Source of the DNA: Agarivorans sp. Alg241-V36
GTDB lineage: Bacteria > Pseudomonadota > Gammaproteobacteria > Enterobacterales > Celerinatantimonadaceae
Reading direction: 5' to 3'
DNA length: 64,000 nt
Assembly (NCBI RefSeq): GCF_900537085.1
Contig: NZ_UNRE01000001.1
Span: 749,163-813,162, forward strand
The notes beneath the pieces were generated by a model. It was not told the DNA's origin. It saw nothing but the letters and a program-made list of their open reading frames with translations, and did not search any database. Below, piece by piece: positions 59,544-64,000 of this stretch (positions within the stretch are counted from its first letter, which is position 1; each line of letters starts with the position of its first letter). The position numbers and the translations under genes are program-made.

Positions 59544-60503
59544 TTGCGACACATAGATATCTTTAACGGTGATGCCGATGGCATTATTTCGCTGATTCAG
59601 TTACGGCTAGTCGAACCTCAAGACAGTATCTTGCTTACAGGCGTTAAGCGGGAAAATCAGTTGATGAATGATTTTCAGTTTCAGCCAAACGACCAAGTCA
59701 CCGTACTCGATATCTCTATGGAAAAGAACCAAGAAGGATTACTGCGTGCTCTAGAGCTTGGCGCTACAGTGCATTATGTGGACCATCACCGCCCAGGAGA
59801 AATACCGAAGCACCCAAATCTACTGGCAGATATCAATACTGACGCAGATGTTTGTACCGCTCTGTTAATAGATCAAAAGCTTAAAGGTAAACATCATCAC
59901 TGGGCTATTGCTGGCGCCTATGGTGACAACTTAATTGCCAAAGCTGATGCATTGTGTAGACAAGCTCAATTGAGCGAGCAGCAAAGCGATCAGTTAAAGG
60001 AGCTAGGCACCTTAATTAATTATAATGGTTATGGTGCTACGCTAGCTGATCTCCACTATGACCCAGCTATATTGTTCAAGCTACTTCTTGAATACACCTC
60101 TCCATTTGAAGTTATAGCCGATAGCCAATCTGCCTATCATCAGCTGAAAGGAGCTTATCAAGAAGATATGTACCTTGCCAATAGCATCAAGCCTCACTAC
60201 CTGAGCTCTTCGGTTAAAGTTACTATTTTGCCTAATACGGCTTGGGCGAGGCGGATAAGCGGCGTTTTTGGTAATCAACAGGCCAATTTACACCCTTCTT
60301 TAGCCCATCTGGTAGTCACTGAAACCGCTAAAGATACCGCCTTGGTTAGCTTGCGGGCACCACTCAATAACAAGCAAGGGGCTGGCAATATTTGCAGCCA
60401 ATATCATACTGGCGGAGGGCGCGAAGCAGCAGCCGGGATAAACCAATTTAATATTGAACTACTCAATCAGCTCATTAGCGATATAGAAGGTTATTATTCT
60501 TAA
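59544..60503 (+). CDS. DHH-family phosphoesterase
   Basis: A 319-residue DHH/DHHA1 protein. Metal ligands are visible as D5 and D10/D12 in DIFNGDADG, D56 (VLDIS), and D80-H81-H82 (YVDHHRPGE). The substrate-binding GGGREAAAG of DHHA1 is near the C-terminus. Family members such as NrnA cleave short oligoribonucleotides and remove the 3' phosphate from pAp. Placement at the end of the cysDN-cysC run suggests it could clear pAp made by PAPS reduction, the job CysQ does elsewhere. The start is TTG with GAGG 6 nt upstream. The substrate is inferred. Confidence 0.85.
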   Translation: MRHIDIFNGDADGIISLIQLRLVEPQDSILLTGVKRENQLMNDFQFQPNDQVTVLDISMEKNQEGLLRALELGATVHYVDHHRPGEIPKHPNLLADINTDADVCTALLIDQKLKGKHHHWAIAGAYGDNLIAKADALCRQAQLSEQQSDQLKELGTLINYNGYGATLADLHYDPAILFKLLLEYTSPFEVIADSQSAYHQLKGAYQEDMYLANSIKPHYLSSSVKVTILPNTAWARRISGVFGNQQANLHPSLAHLVVTETAKDTALVSLRAPLNNKQGAGNICSQYHTGGGREAAAGINQFNIELLNQLISDIEGYYS

Positions 60504-60759
60504 CTTCTACGAATTTATTGCTGGTTAATTGAACTGTTCTTGGTTTTTATGGTTGTGTTACATCAAATTTAGCTAAAATAATAGTTAGTTATTGAAAAGC
60601 CTTTCCCTTTTCTAGAGCGCTGTTTTTAAACTAATTAATAGCATTGTTGCTTTAGTAAAGCTCTGGTATATCAAGCTCTTGAGCCGCCTGTGGTGTTTAT
60701 CCACAAAATTGCTGTGTTATACTTCTGCCCCATTATTGTAACGTGCAGGGAATCGCCTC

Positions 60760-61275
60760 GTGGTAGTGTTTAAACGCCTAAAAACTTGTTTCAGTTTTCT
60801 CTTCTTCCTATTTGCTAGCGCTAGTACTTATGCTAACACCTATGCAGGTGGAATCTTCTCTTACACTTCTGCAGAATACAACGTTGATGGTACTTCTGCC
60901 AGTGAAGGTAAGCCTTGGGTTCTTCAAGCTCAAGTGGGTCACTTTTTTAACGATTATTTTGCGCTAGAAGGCAGATACGGAGTTTCTACAGGGCGTTCTG
61001 GTGGTATATCTATTGATAGTTTGGCTTCAATATTAGCGAAAGGAAATTTACCAATCACAGAACAAACTGCTATGTATGCACTATTTGGTGGTTCAACCGC
61101 TAAACTAGATCAACAAAATGTTGCGAGTAGCACCGAGAGTGGTATGAGCTTTGGCTTGGGAGCGCATTATGCGTTCAGCCGTAATAGCGCAGTCACCATA
61201 GAGTACTTAAGTAGCTTAAATACAAACAAAGCGAAAGTTGGTGGTGTTAATCTAGCGTTTCAATATCGATTCTAA
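60760..61275 (+). CDS. Small outer-membrane beta-barrel protein
   Basis: A 171-residue protein. It has a signal peptide (about 1-25, cleavage near STYANT), alternating polar/hydrophobic strands with glycine- and aromatic-rich turns, and a C-terminal phenylalanine in NLAFQYRF, the mark of BAM-inserted barrels. The size fits an eight-stranded barrel. The start is GTG 60760 with AGGGA 8 nt upstream. It lies upstream of a polysaccharide export gene, so a role in the capsule or envelope is possible but unproven. Confidence 0.8.
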   Translation: MVVFKRLKTCFSFLFFLFASASTYANTYAGGIFSYTSAEYNVDGTSASEGKPWVLQAQVGHFFNDYFALEGRYGVSTGRSGGISIDSLASILAKGNLPITEQTAMYALFGGSTAKLDQQNVASSTESGMSFGLGAHYAFSRNSAVTIEYLSSLNTNKAKVGGVNLAFQYRF

Positions 61276-61473
61276 ATGCTCTAAGGCTCGGTGCGTGAGC
61301 TATTAGCAATAGCGACGTATGAATTTTCAACAATTGGTGGGCTTAAGGCAAAACCTAGGAAGAAATATCAATTGTAAGTTTACGTAAAGAAGTGAATTGA
61401 AGTATTATCGAGCACGTTATTAATTGTGTTATTTCTGGCTAGTTTTGTTGATTGAGAAAGAGAAGAATAAAGA

Positions 61474-64000
61474 ATGAAATTTGGACTTAGAAGTCTTATT
61501 GTAGTTTGGTTGTTAGGTTTATCTCCGTTTTCTATTGCAATGAACCTTAGCCCCGATCAAGTTCAAATGCTTAAGAATTTACCAGCAGATCAGCAGGCAG
61601 CTTTAGCCAGGCAGTATGGTGTTGATATTTCGCAATTTTCTCAATCATCGAGCAATGTAACTCAGTCAACTCAAGAGATCACTCCGCAATTACCGCAAAA
61701 ACGCGACTTACAAGCTGAACGACAAGCGCTTGCAGATAAAAACAGTGCGGGCGAAACGGCAGAGCTTCAACGTTTTGGCTTAGATGTTTTTGCTACTCAA
61801 CCTACAACCTTTGCTCCTTTAAATAATATCCCTGTTACTGATAACTATCGCCTAGGCCCTGGCGATACGCTTAATGTACAACTCTTCGGTAAAGAGAACA
61901 GTAAATTTGAATTCAGGGTAAACAGACACGGTAGCATTAGCTTTCCAGAGCTTGGCCCTGTGCACATATCTGGTTTAACTTTTAACGAAGTTAGAGAGTT
62001 AATGACTCAACAGATTAAAGAAAAGAAAATTGGCGTGCGCAGTAACATAACTATGGGAGAGTTGCGCACTGTAGAGGTTTTTGTGCTGGGTGATGCCTAC
62101 CAGCCTGGTAAGTATTTAGTGAGTTCGTTGTCTACAATAACTCACGCTCTTTACGCCAGCGGCGGTATTAATCAACAAGGTAGTCTACGAGATATTAGGT
62201 TATTACGTGACGGTCAATTGGTTAGTCGATTCGACTTATATGACCTATTGATAAGTGGTGATACCAGTAATGACCTACAATTGCGTAGTGGCGATGTGAT
62301 TTTTGTAGGGCCGCTAGGTGACACGGTAAGTGTAGAAGGCGAAGTTGTTCGCCCAGCCATTTACGAAATCATTGGTAATGAAACTGTAAAAGGCCTAATT
62401 GCATTAGCCGGTGGATACACAACGAGAGCATTCAAAAAATCTGCTAGGTTTGAACGAATTACTAATGAAGGCCTAATCGACCTATTAACACTTGACTTAA
62501 ATAACAAAGTTGATCTTAAAAGAAACCTGCAAAATGGCGACTTTTTAACTATCGAGCAGGTCGATAAGAGAACACCAAACTATGTATCTCTAAAAGGTAA
62601 TGTAGCGCGAGATGGCCGTTACCAATGGCGCAAAGGCTTGCGCATCTCAGATTTACTTCCTAGCGTTCAACGTAGCTTAAATACAAGCAGTGATCTCAAT
62701 TACAGCTTAGTTGTGCGCAAAGAAAAAGATCGCTCAATAACGATCTTACAAGTTGATTTAGAGAAAGCCATTAATGAGAAGCACTCGGCTGACAATATTC
62801 TTTTAAAGCCAGAAGATGAAATTCTAGTTTTTACTAAATATGACCTAGAGCTGTTTAGTGAAGCTTTTCAAATTGGTGCTAAAGAGAAAGACTTGTTAAG
62901 TGCTGACGCAGCAAGCCTAAATGCGAAGATGGAAACCGCCGAACAGTTGGCCAATCAAACAGTTGGCGAACAAGCTCAGCATAGTAGTCAATTTGGTCAG
63001 TATTCGCAAAATGCGGCTTTACCAAATAGTCAGCCTAACGCTTCTAAGCCTCAAGCATCATCAAACCAAACAGTTAATCAAGGTGATTCTTCAGGGCGAG
63101 TTGAATCAACTAAAGCTGAAACCGAAATAGAAAGAATTGCACGCATTACCGATATGTCGGTTAATGAGGTCGAAAAGGTTCTCAAGTCTACCCGTGAAAA
63201 GTTACTAGCCCCGATATTGATTATGCTGCAAGAGCAGTCGAGCCTGAGTCGTGAGCTAAATGTGGTGGAAGTTTTTGGCGAGGTTAAGTTTCCCGGTATT
63301 TACCCAATAACTAACAAAAACACGGTAAAGGACTTAATAGACGCTGCCGGGGGATTAAAAAATGGTGCTTATGCACTTCATAGCGAATTAACAAGAACCA
63401 TCGTTCAAGATGCTAATGCAGATGTTACCTTGCTACGCCTTGATCTAAATGATGTTCTTGATGGCAACCCAGATCAAAACTTAGCGCTGCAAGCTCGAGA
63501 TAGATTAAACGTATTAGCAGTGCCAAACTTACGTAAGCAGCGAACTGTTAGTTTACAGGGTGAAGTACGCTTCCCTGGCACATACGTGATTAAACGTGGT
63601 GAAACACTGGGCGATGTGATTACTCGAGCCGGAGGGCTAACTGAGTATGCCCACCAAGATGGCGCGGTATTCACCCGAGAAGCTTTACGAGTACGTGAAC
63701 AGAGTCAAATAGACGCGTACGCGGAAAGTATTCGTCAAGAAGTTGCTAAAAAGAGCCTTCGACAAACCGGACCAGGGAGCTTCACCTCATCTTCGAGCCC
63801 AACAGAGCAGCTAGAGCTGATTCAAGAAATGAGTGGTACCCAAGCGCTCGGTAGGATGGTGGTTGATTTACCTGCTATTCTTCTTGACGAGAGCGCTAAA
63901 GATTTCATGTTAGAAGATGAAGATATGCTTTATGTACCACAGTACAGAAACACCGTAACCATTATGGGTGAAGTTCAAATATCAACATCTTATCTATTAG
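61474..64000 (+). CDS. Multi-SLBB polysaccharide export protein (runs off window end)
   Basis: An open frame from ATG 61474 to the window end (842 codons, no stop). It has a signal peptide (about 1-22, MKFGLRSLIVVWLLGLSPFS), a Wza-like Poly_export domain (about 125-205, YRLGPGDTLNVQLFG), and then at least five SLBB domains, recognised by repeated GEVxxPGxY and AGG motifs; a sixth begins at the edge (TVTIMGEVQ). It is far longer than Wza (about 380) and like the OtnA/WbfF-type exporters of Vibrio capsule and O-antigen loci. No lipobox cysteine is seen. It is probably the first gene of an exopolysaccharide or capsule cluster. Confidence 0.9.
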   Translation, partial: MKFGLRSLIVVWLLGLSPFSIAMNLSPDQVQMLKNLPADQQAALARQYGVDISQFSQSSSNVTQSTQEITPQLPQKRDLQAERQALADKNSAGETAELQRFGLDVFATQPTTFAPLNNIPVTDNYRLGPGDTLNVQLFGKENSKFEFRVNRHGSISFPELGPVHISGLTFNEVRELMTQQIKEKKIGVRSNITMGELRTVEVFVLGDAYQPGKYLVSSLSTITHALYASGGINQQGSLRDIRLLRDGQLVSRFDLYDLLISGDTSNDLQLRSGDVIFVGPLGDTVSVEGEVVRPAIYEIIGNETVKGLIALAGGYTTRAFKKSARFERITNEGLIDLLTLDLNNKVDLKRNLQNGDFLTIEQVDKRTPNYVSLKGNVARDGRYQWRKGLRISDLLPSVQRSLNTSSDLNYSLVVRKEKDRSITILQVDLEKAINEKHSADNILLKPEDEILVFTKYDLELFSEAFQIGAKEKDLLSADAASLNAKMETAEQLANQTVGEQAQHSSQFGQYSQNAALPNSQPNASKPQASSNQTVNQGDSSGRVESTKAETEIERIARITDMSVNEVEKVLKSTREKLLAPILIMLQEQSSLSRELNVVEVFGEVKFPGIYPITNKNTVKDLIDAAGGLKNGAYALHSELTRTIVQDANADVTLLRLDLNDVLDGNPDQNLALQARDRLNVLAVPNLRKQRTVSLQGEVRFPGTYVIKRGETLGDVITRAGGLTEYAHQDGAVFTREALRVREQSQIDAYAESIRQEVAKKSLRQTGPGSFTSSSSPTEQLELIQEMSGTQALGRMVVDLPAILLDESAKDFMLEDEDMLYVPQYRNTVTIMGEVQISTSYLL

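Overview
The window is a contiguous piece of a gammaproteobacterial chromosome. Gene content and order (nrdAB-yfaE / gph-ubiG / gyrA / serC-hisC-aroA; a polar-type flagellar cluster with flhF-flhG-fliA; cheYZAB with motCD and parC-parP; then ccmABCDEFGHI) point to a marine polar-flagellated lineage of the Alteromonadales/Vibrionales type (Agarivorans- or Shewanella-like). This is an inference from synteny and protein similarity by eye. Base composition and codon use look even throughout, and I saw no insertion sequences, tRNAs, rRNAs or CRISPR arrays.

Layout. 1-1.1 kb: the start of an unidentified minus-strand gene and a membrane-anchored hypothetical protein. 1.3-6.8 kb (minus strand): the class Ia ribonucleotide reductase operon nrdA-nrdB-yfaE, with a recognisable promoter overlapped by two NrdR boxes 31 bp apart, then the ubiG-gph pair. 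7-13.3 kb (plus strand, as is everything after it): gyrA with its terminator, and serC-hisC-aroA with its terminator. 13.4-17.1 kb: two c-di-GMP-type proteins, EAL-HDOD and SBP-GGDEF-EAL. 17.1-36.1 kb: fliEFGHIJ-fliK-fliLMNOPQR-flhB-flhA-flhF-flhG-fliA, with strong sigma-54 promoter matches before fliE, fliK and flhA. 36.2-45 kb: cheY-cheZ-cheA-cheB-motC-motD-parC-parP-cheW-DUF2802. 45.3-52.4 kb: the complete cytochrome c maturation operon ccmA-I, ending in a clear terminator. 52.5-54.5 kb: mlaA and an rssB-like gene. 54.7-60.5 kb: sulfate activation, cysD-cysN-SLC13 permease-cysC, followed by a DHH phosphoesterase. 60.8-64 kb: a small outer membrane beta-barrel and a long multi-SLBB polysaccharide export protein that runs off the window, probably the first genes of a capsule or exopolysaccharide locus.

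How the genes work together. The 17-45 kb block builds the basal body and type III export gate of a polar flagellum (fli/flh), positions and counts it (FlhF/FlhG), switches on late genes (FliA), powers it (MotCD) and steers it (Che proteins), with the arrays placed at the pole by ParC/ParP. The two EAL proteins just upstream are placed to couple c-di-GMP to motility.

The observation I think most deserves follow-up is a short acidic-hydrophobic motif, roughly D-[DE]-[VIF]-x-x-L-L. It occurs in the two textbook CheY-binding peptides encoded here (FliM N-terminus, CheZ C-terminus), three times in the CheA linker where a P2 domain would normally sit, and twice in a tandemly duplicated 43-residue repeat in FliH. 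This suggests a multivalent CheY-docking network that may include the export apparatus.
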